A DNA stretch of 24,470 bases. Origin: Apostichopus californicus. Taxonomy: Eukaryota > Echinodermata > Holothuroidea > Aspidochirotida > Stichopodidae. This document shows, in pieces, positions 11,201 to 19,700 of the stretch; positions within the stretch are counted from its first letter, which is position 1; each line of letters begins with the position of its first letter. Under the pieces are notes generated by a model that saw only the letters and a program-made list of their open reading frames with translations, did not search any database and was not told the DNA's origin. Both the position numbers and the translations under genes were made by a program. The stretch spans positions 1 through 24,470 of the forward strand of contig JAIPMN010002631.1 of the NCBI GenBank assembly GCA_020650975.1, written 5' to 3'.

Positions 11201-13187
11201 AAACTTGTTCTTAAAAGTTAATTTCTGCTGGCTATCTCTTTAAAGAAGATCGGAACCAAAATAATATTAAAAAAAATGGTGCGTGGACCTGAATGTAGAT
11301 ATTCTGAATACTATTTTTACAACTGATGAACTAAACTGTGTCCTCACAACTATTGTCACCAAGCATCACAGTTATGCACAGTACATCACACTTGTTTTAG
11401 ATACTTGACACTGTATGCAAACAATTCATTTTTTGGAGTCAATTAAAAAAACTGTACAATTTGCATAAGCTGTTTTCTTCAGGATATCCATCAAATCTGT
11501 TCCTATAAAGAACATTTGTTTGTATTTGGAGGTGGAATTTGCTTGCAATTCCTACAAATCATTCTCGAGATAACATCAACTGAGGTTATTATGTTTTGTA
11601 TCCAAAGTGAACTTGAGGCAGGCATGGTGATTTCATAGAAGCACAATGACAAGTTTTCCTATAAAATTTACAGTTTCCTAAGTACTTCAAAACTGAGATA
11701 CATCTCAAAATAAACCCCTACAGTCATACTGTATATCGCTATAGTACTAACTTAACATCCCCTTTAGGCAGATTTGTTATCCAATTCATTTCAATGTCAA
11801 AACAATAAGTGAAAAAAGAAAAACAATCATTCTGCTGCCGGTGTACAACATTGACATCACAACAGTTTTCTTCAATTTATTCTGAAATGGTACAATCTGT
11901 GTAAATTCCATTTTCAATATATTGATAGCTATGTAGAAATTGAATGCAACTCTCACCAGGATGCTTAGAAAGTTCCTCTTTCCTTAGTCAGAAATATATT
12001 TTCCGGTAGACTATCCTTTAATTGTCCAAAATCAAAAAGCTTTAGCTATAGAGAAATTATTGACTGTTCAGTTTCCCAATCATGCTTACATTGTTTGTTG
12101 CAATGACATAACTTATATGTTCACCAGTCACCAGCAATATTTCATATGTGAATAACAGGTTAATTTACATTTCTGTAATCATCAATGAACCATGAGACTG
12201 GAGTGTGTTTGTGCACAAATGCACTTTTTAGCATTACGTATGAAGTAACTCACCAATGCCAGCACTTGACCATGTCATCCAAAGATCCAGTCACAATATT
12301 CTCCATCCCATCTTTATCACTCTTGGCCCAAGCAACAGTCCAAATACCATCTTCGTGGGCCTCTTCTTGCTTGAACACTACACTATACTACATAGCAAAA
12401 TTAATTTTAAACCATATTGTTTTAAATAAACCAAATTTACAACATATTACATGTAGAATATGTCTGTGATCGAATCAAAACATTTCTGTTCAATTGAAGC
12501 CAATGCAAGGAAGATAGTCTTAACCATTTACCTGAAGTAATTTGTATTGTAAAGGTGCAGTTTGGTGGCAAAGATTGAAAGAATATAAGAGTATGCATTT
12601 GAAATCTCCATCACTTGTATGTAGTTTCAAATAATCTAACATGAATTTTATAGGTCTTCTAAAGTAGTCTAAAAAATGTACTCGAAAAGTTGTGCATAAT
12701 ACTGAATTATTCAATACCTAACTATATCTTAAAATGCAGAACTGAGATAAGCAAGTAGAGATTACTCATAATATGTAAATTGGCGGTGATAGAGCATAGG
12801 CTAGGCCTTGTTTGTTTAATGACTGTCATTGCACCAGTGAAGTGCAGTTTCAAATTTGCATGGGTACTCTACAGTTGTAACCACTTTATTACAGTGCATT
12901 TGTATGAAAGATGGGTCTGCATTGGAAAGTGAGCTTGTTATGAACTTAGGCTAAATAATTTAGCCTACCACAGAATGTCGGGGCCTCAGGTGTAACTGTC
13001 GTCTGAAATCGTGCAACTGGTACAAATGCATAGGCTGGCCTTACATACGAGACAAATGGCCAATGCTGAACTACAGACTGAGTTACTAGGCGACTGTCGA
13101 CTGACTTTAGAACAACTATTTATAATGTATTTTCAATTCAATGAATACCAAAAGAAACTATCGACAATGAGATGAATGCATTACCAT
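2165..13187 (-). CDS. wdr61: Ski8/WDR61 (SKIC8) WD40-repeat protein, multi-exon gene
   Basis: Spliced minus-strand gene. In this family the protein is a seven-bladed beta-propeller found in the SKI complex (3'-5' cytoplasmic mRNA decay with the exosome) and in the nuclear PAF1 elongation complex. Nine exons read in order give 301 residues that align end to end with human WDR61 (305 aa) without a gap. Blade signatures are visible: [73 protein letters not shown] and the C-terminal IHIYDCPI. All boundaries are GT-AG, intron phases are consistent, and no frameshift or internal stop is seen. Two acceptors use AAG (exons 8 and 10). Introns 2 and 4 carry hAT-like insertions. The only uncertain part is the first coding exon: the start is placed at an ATG that immediately abuts a donor (13185-13187), which would give 302 aa. 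Neighbour VPS37A is divergent. Confidence 0.96.
2255..2834 (-). other. WDR61 intron 9
   Basis: 580 nt, phase 0. Contains the interlocked inverted repeats at 2415-2492; otherwise nothing recognised. Confidence 0.9.
2415..2492. repeat. Interlocked inverted repeats in WDR61 intron 9
   Basis: ACCTTCGA (2415-2422) pairs with TCGAAGGT (2458-2465). AAAGTTTGAGC (2433-2443) pairs with GCTCAAACTTT (2482-2492). A small hairpin GCACCATTGGTGT (2446-2458) sits between. The two perfect stems cross each other (a-b-a'-b'), a pseudoknot-like order. Confidence 0.7.
2835..2913 (-). CDS. wdr61: WDR61 exon 9 (blade 6, second half)
   Basis: Acceptor TTTCTTCCAG, donor GTGAAG, phase 2 in and 0 out. Encodes [20 protein letters not shown] then YDHLEQ. 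The usual WD dipeptide is WN here. Phase joins cleanly to exon 10. Confidence 0.94.
2914..3277 (-). other. WDR61 intron 8
   Basis: 364 nt, phase 2. Contains a G11 run at 3140-3150 followed by a short C-rich tract that could pair with it. Confidence 0.9.
3278..3370 (-). CDS. wdr61: WDR61 exon 8 (blade 6, first half)
   Basis: Acceptor TTTTTTTAAG (AAG rather than CAG/TAG), donor GTCAGT, phase 2 in and 2 out. Encodes [18 protein letters not shown] then [12 protein letters not shown], matching the human segment [15 protein letters not shown]. Confidence 0.94.
3371..4124 (-). other. WDR61 intron 7
   Basis: 754 nt, phase 2. Unremarkable AT-rich sequence; no RNA gene or repeat recognised. Confidence 0.9.
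4125..4218 (-). CDS. wdr61: WDR61 exon 7 (blade 5)
   Basis: Acceptor TCTCTCTAG after a CT-rich tract, donor GTAAGT, phase 1 in and 2 out. Encodes [18 protein letters not shown] then [13 protein letters not shown], a full WD repeat with GH start and VYDV end. Confidence 0.95.
4219..4941 (-). other. WDR61 intron 6
   Basis: 723 nt, phase 1. A short near-repeat 'gtgggcagt' occurs twice around 4734-4766; nothing else recognised. Confidence 0.9.
4942..5035 (-). CDS. wdr61: WDR61 exon 6 (blade 4)
   Basis: Acceptor GTTAACCCACAG, donor GTAAAA, phase 0 in and 1 out. Encodes [19 protein letters not shown] then [12 protein letters not shown], closing blade 4 and linking to blade 5. Confidence 0.95.
5036..5352 (-). 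other. WDR61 intron 5
   Basis: 317 nt, phase 0. Nothing recognised. Confidence 0.9.
5353..5501 (-). CDS. wdr61: WDR61 exon 5 (blade 3 and start of blade 4)
   Basis: Acceptor TTTGCAG, donor GTAAGT, phase 1 in and 0 out; 149 nt. Reads [35 protein letters not shown], then [17 protein letters not shown] and KINLF mark blade 3, and the last residues open blade 4. Intron 4 upstream is the longest intron (3475 nt) because it contains a hAT-like insertion. Confidence 0.96.
6551..6558. repeat. Target-site duplication, left of hAT-like copy 1
   Basis: GAAATGAC, identical to 8143-8150 and immediately outside the terminal inverted repeat. Confidence 0.88.
6623..6670. repeat. Tandem CCGATT hexamer array (8 units)
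   Basis: Eight perfect head-to-tail CCGATT units near the left end of hAT-like copy 1. More scattered units lie just before the array and in both orientations near the right end (about 8068-8125). The subterminal position suggests transposase-binding repeats rather than a random microsatellite; that part is inference. Confidence 0.9.
7443..7613. repeat. Imperfect direct repeat inside hAT-like copy 1
   Basis: A block of about 46 bp at 7443-7488 (TTGACTTAGTGTG, then AGGCTAACATGTGGTCGAAG) recurs at 7568-7613 (TTGACTTAGTGTG, then AGGCTACCATGTGGTCGGAG), 125 bp apart, with a few substitutions and a small indel. Confidence 0.8.
8143..8150. repeat. Target-site duplication, right of hAT-like copy 1
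   Basis: GAAATGAC, identical to 6551-6558. Confidence 0.88.
8977..9063 (-). CDS. wdr61: WDR61 exon 4 (blade 2)
   Basis: Acceptor TCTTTGCTAG, donor GTAATC, phase 1 in and 1 out. Encodes [18 protein letters not shown] and [10 protein letters not shown], nearly identical to the human blade 2 closing strand and the linker to blade 3. Contains the canonical WD dipeptide (LWDL). Confidence 0.95.
9306..9391 (-). CDS. wdr61: WDR61 exon 3 (start of blade 2)
   Basis: Acceptor TTTTACATTAG, donor GTGAGC, phase 2 in and 1 out. Completes a split Trp codon, then reads [18 protein letters not shown] and [10 protein letters not shown]. The GH dipeptide of blade 2 is present. It lies just 5' of exon 4, separated by a 242-nt intron. 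Confidence 0.92.
9479..9486. repeat. Target-site duplication, left of hAT-like copy 2
   Basis: ACTAATGC, identical to 11110-11117. Confidence 0.87.
9487..11109. mobile_element. Non-autonomous hAT-like DNA transposon (copy 2) in WDR61 intron 2
   Basis: A 1623-bp element bounded by 13-bp inverted repeats (TAAGGGTGTGACC and its complement) and flanked by a perfect 8-bp direct repeat ACTAATGC. The terminus TAAGG fits the hAT YARNG rule. Next to each terminus lie palindromic repeats built from GTTTAAC/CCGGTTAAAC units (about 9499-9527 and 11036-11082). The interior is AT-rich with no transposase frame recognised. A 21-codon ATG frame at 10081-10146 has a coding-like look but no identifiable domain. 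The family differs from copy 1 by terminal sequence. Being intronic, it does not disturb WDR61 coding. Confidence 0.87.
9937..10626. promoter_or_regulatory. Cluster of four CACGTG E-boxes plus a CRE in hAT-like copy 2
   Basis: CACGTG occurs at 9937, 10257, 10551 and 10621. The third overlaps TGACGTCG (10555-10562), a cAMP-response-type site. The motifs are directly visible; any binding or enhancer activity is inference. Confidence 0.35.
11110..11117. repeat. Target-site duplication, right of hAT-like copy 2
   Basis: ACTAATGC, identical to 9479-9486. Confidence 0.87.
12254..12387 (-). CDS. wdr61: WDR61 exon 2 (blade 1)
   Basis: Acceptor TATGTAG, donor GTGAGT, phase 0 in and 2 out. Encodes 44 codons plus two bases: [16 protein letters not shown], then [14 protein letters not shown]. 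This is blade 1 of the propeller and is strongly human-like (FKQEQAHDDAIW in the human protein). A second possible acceptor 10 nt downstream would break phase with the candidate exon 1. Confidence 0.93.
12388..13184 (-). other. WDR61 intron 1 (tentative)
   Basis: 797 nt if the start-codon-only exon at 13185-13187 is right; longer otherwise. No feature recognised inside. Confidence 0.4.
13185..13187 (-). CDS. wdr61: WDR61 candidate coding exon 1 (start codon only)
   Basis: Exon 2 opens with codons Y-S-V-V-F-K in phase 0, matching human residues 5-10, so exon 1 needs to supply only the start and at most a few residues. On the minus strand an ATG with A at -3 and G at +4 is followed directly by GTAATG, a usable phase-0 donor, giving M-YSVVFK. 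An in-frame TGA lies two codons upstream. No ATG followed by three sense codons and a good donor was found up to 16.6 kb. Transcript data could move this exon. Confidence 0.4.
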
Positions 13188-14929
13188 TATGGTTCAAGGT
13201 TTCAGTTTCCTCGACTTGAAATTTTTAATGAAATGCAGGAAAGCCAACCTGTAACACGTTTTCGTTTCCAACGTAACTTTTGGAAGTGATGAGGGTGACC
13301 AGTTGACGACTGATATTTACGGCCAATAATAGCAGAGAGGCTCTTGGCTTGGGTACAACGATTATATGTCTGTATATTGACCACCCTGCAATGATTTTGC
13401 TGGGATGGCAAGGGAGTGATGTTATTCACCTTTTGCTGTTGTGACCTAAATTCATACAATCACTGCTTCTATTCTAACTTCCTGCTTGCATATTGTGCAA
13501 ATTGTTCTTGTACAAGAAATCACATACTCTCCTGTGTTAATTGATACTGGTTGATACTGCCAACAAATTGACTACAGGGATATTTCATTCTATGAAATTA
13601 GGGACCACAATGAAAATGTTTTTTCAAGCCACTTATCCAAACCTGCAACTTATATAACAAAATACATATTTAATCTCCTTCTTCAGTTGCATATATTATG
13701 CTGGCAAAAATCTACCGTTCACCTGCTAGATAGAAAACTCAGGAGCACATTCCACATTATCACACTAGGATAACAAAAAAATACCAGATAATTCTAAATG
13801 AGCCACAGTAACAAAGTAAATCCTCGGGCGGAGTGGGGTCAGGTGGGATGTTGACAGTATACTATAGTACCCCTCTACCCCATTCGCCTCTTGCTGTATC
13901 TTATATGCAACTATGCGACCCATTTCCTTTTTGCCAACATCTGAAATGTCATGTCTGCATCTAAGTATCTGGAATGTTCCTTTAAGGCAAAACTAATGAT
14001 AATGTCGGCTCCTCATGCATTTCCAGGTCTAAATTTAAATTTTACTTCTTAGCGCTCCCCTTTTCCTTGAACTATAAAATATAATTACTGAACATATGCC
14101 TTATGTCATCCTCAGTAAGTTAACATACTACTGCTAGTTGCACTTTGACACGATTCTTGTCTATGCATGGATAACAATTACAAGCAGCGGTCAGCCGCTA
14201 TTTTGGGGAATTACCTTACGTACGCTAAGTATACGTACATATCACACATAACTTTATCAGTTGCTGTGTAATATCAACATGACACTTGAATCACCGCTGC
14301 GCTGCATTGTACGAGTACGAGGTCTTAACATTGAATAAATTTCAGTTTTCCAACGAGTCACGAAAACGAATGCTATCAGTATATTTCGGGTAATTGTTTC
14401 GATTGTATGTTAATAAAACCTATTCGAGTTATTTTGGTGTGTTGCTGATAACGGAACTCCTATTAAGCGTACACATCAATGATAGAGGACTGTAATCAGG
14501 GCCTAACGTTATTATGCATACTTACTTTAGCCTAGGGTATTATTGTATTCCTAGTATTGGCACTGTATTGTTATATATGGAAAACGTATGATGTACTATA
14601 TTCGCGAAAACTTGCAAAGTGAACTCTATCCTGTTGACCGACAACACTGTATTATCTTGATTTGTAATATGAGTGGATCATAGCATTAAAATCTTTGATA
14701 GTTAGCGTTAGGCTATGTACTAATCAAAGAGGTCTACCAAGTTAAATTATAATGAGGTTTGTTTGGACATTTACAGTTTACACTAATGTTAGAACCACAA
14801 AATTGAGACTACAGTTGCAATTTGAGACCTAAAAAATGCTTAGAATATTTTCATTAAAGAAAGAATTGTATGTAAAATGGTGCATTCTGAGGCAAATTTA
14901 AACCATACATAATGTTAAACCATACGTTA

Positions 14930-15583
14930 GTGAAAGGGTAAACAAAATTGTGTCAAATGAGGAGGTGGTTGTGGTCCAGGTAGGTACCAATAATGTACAG
15001 AAGGAGTCACTCGATATAATTCGGTCCAGGTATCAAGAATTGTTGAGTCGCCAAGCTTCGACTCGTGCTTAAGTTGTCTAAAGTTTGCCTGAGAAAGTTG
15101 TACTTACAAGTATTGTGAGTGGGTTTAAGAATGCTTTGGACAAGCACTTAAGCTTTGTAATCGGGTCTGATTTTTGATGGCTTCCGTTGTTTTCTCTCCC
15201 ATAGGGTCCTTGATGGGGACTTGATTGTCCCTCCTGATCCTTTCTTTCTACTAAACTAAACATAATTTGGGTCCAAATGGAAAGTTGTGCTAATAAGTAA
15301 TTGTAGCAATCTTGTAAACGTCTGTTCTTTTAAAAAAAAAAGTTAAACGACACTTAATTAATCAGCATTACCCGTAATGTTTTCTAGCGAGGTTGACCTC
15401 CATATTTTAACCTTGTTCTGGTTGTATTTATATTTTTTCTCTTTTTGTTTAGTCTTTTCTTCTTCTCATGGTCACTAGCTTTGAAAACCATTCTTGTTTA
15501 CATAGTGCCCATCATATGTGTAAACTATACCAGTTTCTTAGATCATTTTGTCATGAATTACTGTAAAGCATTTGAAAAATAAA
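14930..15583 (+). pseudogene. Decayed 3' end of a LINE-type retroelement (SGNH-like segment fused to reverse-transcriptase tail)
   Basis: One frame reads SERVNKIVSNEEVVVVQVGT, then NNVQKESLDIIRSRYQELLS, up to a stop at 15070. This resembles the VVVxVGTNN / RYxELL block of the SGNH-hydrolase-like domain found in retroelement proteins of marine invertebrates. In the same frame, after two stops, comes SLPEKVVLTSIVSGFKNALD and KHL, with the next stop at 15175-15177. This resembles the C-terminal end of LINE reverse transcriptases (pattern SLPxxVV...SxxxFKxxLDKHL). The whole reverse-transcriptase core is missing, so the copy is internally deleted and dead. An AATAAA at 15578-15583 could be its polyadenylation signal. 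The exact element family cannot be named from this window. Confidence 0.6.
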
Positions 15584-16648
15584 TTTGAAGTGAACTGAAT
15601 ATTTCAAAATTTACCCAGAATGATTGCGGTATAGGGGCCTGAACCTAAGTTATGGGAGAGCCAGAGGTTAATGCGTGATTTTTTAATGAGGGTGTGCTGC
15701 CATGGGGGTTATCTAAGCTGTCTCATATGTAATAAAAAAAAAATTTAAATGTCAAATGGCACATTCTGAGGCATATTGCAACTACAAATCAGGTCTATTA
15801 TATATAGCCCAAAATGCAAAGTTTTGCTAATAAATACTATTTGTGAGCTTGATACACTCGTAGCAACGGTCCAATTCTTCCCCGGCTGAAGGCAATTTTA
15901 CTGACTGAACCATTTCCCTCTGACCAACAGTTGGGGGCCTTTGTGCATGCCACTGACTCTGGTATAAAAGTACAGATTACATTCTGTTTTGTTTAGCAGT
16001 GAAGAACAGAGAGAGTCAGCAATATTGGTTAAATATATTTTGAACAGTAGAGGAGAAAGCAGTCAGTTGTGTTATAATTTTTTTAAACAGATCTAGCTTG
16101 TTGATAACTACATAGGCCTACTTCTAACCTGTTGAAGGATGGAATATGGAGATAATGGGATCTCTGTGAAAGTCTATCCCATCTTGCTTACAGTGCTCAT
16201 TGTTTACTGTGGATTCACTGAATTGCTAGATTTGGTATTTAGTGCATACACTGTGTTCTTCGAAGGTTTGAAGAAGTGTTATCAGCATATTTTATAGTTG
16301 TGCTGTAATTGTTTGCCAACTTGGCAGAGTAAATTTTTGCAAAATGAAAGGTTTATTGTAAAAAGTGTGACAATTTTTGCATTCCTTTAATACAGAATTA
16401 CCCATTTCTTTTCTTTTTTTGTTAACTTCCCAGCTAATAGCATTGTGATTCACTTCATATCTTTAATTTTTAATAATGTGATTAACATTCCTTGGGCAAA
16501 AGCATAATATACTTTGCATATTTTATCATTTTCTCAGTAACATTAAGTTCCGCTCTTTTTTCCACCACATATGTTGTTAAATTCTTTACCAACAGCTCTT
16601 TTGAAGGTACACATCTTCATGTGATTATTTTGTGTGGTGGTGACGCAG

Positions 16649-16654
16649 ATGTGA
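16649..16654 (+). promoter_or_regulatory. Minimal start-stop (ATG TGA) just upstream of the VPS37A start
   Basis: ATG is followed at once by TGA, 13 nt before the VPS37A ATG and in a different frame. If it lies in the 5' UTR it could stall scanning ribosomes. A CAG directly before it could instead be a 5' UTR splice acceptor, which would still leave it in the mature leader. Confidence 0.35.
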
Positions 16655-16667
16655 AGTAAAACCAAAT

Positions 16668-16792
16668 ATGGCAGCATCTTGGTTGTCATACCTCACTAAG
16701 GATCAAACCAGCTCTAGTGGTTTGCCACCTGTGACAGCATTGCAAGAGCAACGTGGCAAGCAGATAACTTCCTTAAGAAATTTAAATCCCAA
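16668..16792 (+). CDS. vps37a: VPS37A exon 1
   Basis: Start ATG in context AAATATGG, donor GTAAGT, 41 codons plus two bases (phase 2). Begins MAASWLSYLTKDQTSSSGL and ends TALQEQRGKQITSLRNLNP. The final helix matches LQQQKQRLIESLRN of human VPS37A, which begins the UEV-like domain. A separate start-stop (ATG TGA) lies at 16649-16654. Confidence 0.9.
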
Positions 16793-19700
16793 GTAAGTTT
16801 TCAAGCAGAAGTTTCATGAACAGCTAACATACTTAAATGTTCTAGGCCAGATGTTGTGCAGTCATATTTCTATTTATTTTTTTGGCTGTCTCCCATATGT
16901 ATTCTTTACTTTCATTACATTTTAACATATTTGAACCTTTGTTCTTGCAAACAAATATCAGAAACATTCAAAACACATTCCAGTGAATAATTTATTTACA
17001 TAAAAAAATTTGTGGAGGCTGTTAACTTTGTCTCTTAACTTGTCTCTTATCAAACAATATATTGACTGTGTATAATAGAGCTGCTATCTTTGCACTTGTG
17101 TAGAAATTTGCCAGTTTTACACAGCACTTTGTTATGCAATACTGGATAAATTCACTGTCTTCAACATGCAATGACCTTCAGTTTAGGCTTTTGGTCTCTT
17201 TGCAAAAGAATCAACATTTGGTAAAAAGAAATGTGATTAATTTGTGTTTCTAGATACATGATTTACATTGACGCTATGAGTTTAAGATTTGTCGGTTTCC
17301 TCAAGTTGGGAATAACGTTATCTGAAGGCAACAGCTTCTTCAATTGGTATTCGTATGTTTTTAGTTAGTTTAAAACTTTAAAGTTTTCAATTTGTTTCTA
17401 TATGATTTTAGTTATTGCATGAACAGTGTCAAGGTCACAAAATGTTGACCATATTCATCATTTACTTGCTCACTCCTTTAACTATATTCTTTTCTTCGTA
17501 GCAATTTGCATTCTGACTTATGTAGGTTATGTACAACATGTAAATATTCAAGCTTGCCACCGTACATTATAGGCCTAACATGCTGCAGATCCTGGATGAA
17601 ACTGAAGTTCTAAGGTTAAATTACAATGACTTTTATGTTTGTGTTCGATTTCAGTGTAGTCGAGATAAAGGTACAGGCAGAATATAGGATAAGTATTACG
17701 CAGCAGGGACACAATATCGCCATTCACATGTAAGTTATGGAAATGTTTTTAAATGAATCTGAATTTTTCAAATGAAAGAATTGTAATTTCTGATTTGCAT
17801 TGCAGTTGTCAAGAATTGTGATGTTGACCTTAAACATGATACGATGTTGTTTACAATCAGTGGTGGTAATGGGATATGCATTGGCATGGGGAGGGAGCTG
17901 TGGCAGATCCAGGATGTTGAAAAGGAGGGTTGCATTCCTGGGGTCCATGTATCTGGATCAGAAAAAGAAATAACATTTCAGATGTGACATGCTGCATTCT
18001 GCAGCTTATTTTAGGCTATATTTTGTGTGTAGGTCTATAATTAGGTCAAAGTTGTGATTATAATTTACCTTAAACTGTTTGTATGGGGTTGAAAAGGGGG
18101 CTGGACACGCCCACATTCGCCTAGATCTGTACAGCCTTAAAGCAATTGAGAATAAAATTATGGTCAACTTTCCTGGCAATGTGTAAACATTCAAAACTAT
18201 TGACAAATTTGTTGAGATCAAAAAGGAAGTCTCATCTACAGCAGAGTCAATCTGTGATAATTGTAAACAAAACAATATTGGATCGAAGGCATTCAAGTAC
18301 TCTGCAACTACTTGTCTTGAGCCAAAGTTAGTTTGTTGGAACCTCAGCTTTGTAAAGTTAATTTCCAAAACCAATTAAATATCTCCACCTTTGGTTCAGT
18401 GTGGTAGGCTGTAGGCTAGGCTGAAAAGAACCCAACAAAGTGGGTGCTGCCTTCCTCTAGGTCTCCCTGAAGGAACTTTGGCAAAAAAGTTATGATGAAC
18501 ATGAAAAAACAGCAATGCAGATATAAATATTAATGATACCTCAAAGAAATTGGTGATGGGAGTAAAAGTGAGAATCCATAACAGATGGTTCCAGGCTGAT
18601 AGGTGGTCATCCTGTGTCCAGTGTTAAAACTAAATATTTGCACCCAAATCATTGCATTCTCTTAAGCATGTGTAATTAGAGCATAACCTGGTTAATGTTT
18701 TGTTGTTGCGTAAATGTATCATTTTCCCAAGCCTAAAAATACATTTTTGCCTGGTCACTGCCTTTTTGGCCAGCTACACACGGATCATGACGATGTTCCT
18801 CTAGGGAAACTTTCTTAACATCTTTGAATAACTTTGATCTTTTCAGTATATTGCCACCACAGTTTCCTCAAGAAAAACCAGTGGTGCGTGTGTCACCCCC
18901 TGTCCGTCATCCATGGGTCAGTCCAACAATGGAAGTAATAGGATGCCCTCGTCTGTGTTCAGTGAGTCAATGCTCTTCTCTGCAAGTCTTATGTAACTTT
19001 GAGAATTGAAGGAATAATCAATGGTTGAAAATTTGATCAGTTTATCTTCTTAAGATATTAAAGACAGACAAACCCAACTATCATCTTTACTGTATATGAC
19101 AGATCCTTGTGATAAAATCAACTTTCTCAAACAGTTAAGAATAATCTTGTCCTGTTTGGGAGATATCCTTTTTAAATTGTCATGTCTGGGGTCTGTCATT
19201 CTGTAAACCCTGTTATTACATTTTGCCATTGGGATCTGAAACCTTTTACGTTTTTTTTTGTTTTTTGTTTTGCTTGTTTATTTTCAAGGTGAAATGCAAA
19301 CAGATGTGACTCTGAAAACCAATGCCTTCATTGTAGTCATGTTAAGAGCTTCAATATATCAGGTTCTCCATTTATACTGAAATTAAGCATCCCCATAAAA
19401 TGAAGAATAAAGAGAAGACACTTAAAAAATTAAAGCACTTGAAGGTGTCATATTTAGACTACTAGATGAAGTCTTGAGCGCTGAGTGTGAAGGAACGTTT
19501 AAGTCTGTGCTAACTTCCAAATTCCATTAATGGAATAAGACTTTTCTAATGTGTATGAGGATGTTGTTTAGACAATTATGTTTATCTCTTAGACCAATGA
19601 TGATGGTTGAGGTTATGTCTCCTCTTCTTTGATTATATGCCTAGCTCTGTCAACAAAAGAGATCTGCAAAAAAAAAAACTGGATTGCAGTCTTGGCCAGT

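Larger units (their letters stand above)
9392..12253 (-). other. WDR61 intron 2
   Basis: 2862 nt, phase 2. Contains hAT-like copy 2 (9487-11109). The remaining 11118-12253 is AT-rich with nothing recognised. Confidence 0.9.
13188..16667. other. Divergent spacer between WDR61 and VPS37A
   Basis: Should hold the 5' UTRs and promoters of both genes. No TATA box can be assigned. A hairpin AGCGG-TCAG-CCGCT lies near 14185; on the minus strand it reads AAAATAGCGGC, one mismatch from a YY1-type AAGATGGCGGC core apart from the third base, so only suggestive. The LINE remnant at 14930-15583 occupies part. Two short blocks near 14874 and 15276 recur, diverged, near 15754 and 15813. Confidence 0.6.

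Noticed and set aside
12520-12714. Frame ending LQYKLLQ then GTAAAT as an upstream WDR61 exon
   Set aside because: Phase would fit exon 2 and a Gln precedes the junction as in human, but it would add about 60 unrelated residues to the N-terminus.
13912-13923. Minus-strand ATG plus three codons (MGRI) as WDR61 exon 1
   Set aside because: Gives the human length of 305, but the following GTTGCA is a poor donor.
14508-14519. Minus-strand ATG plus three codons (MHNN) as WDR61 exon 1
   Set aside because: Also gives 305 residues, but the donor GTTAGG is weak; kept only as an alternative to test with transcript data.
18006-18374. 122-codon minus-strand frame in VPS37A intron 2
   Set aside because: No homology recognised and it sits wholly in an intron of a well-supported gene; treated as chance.
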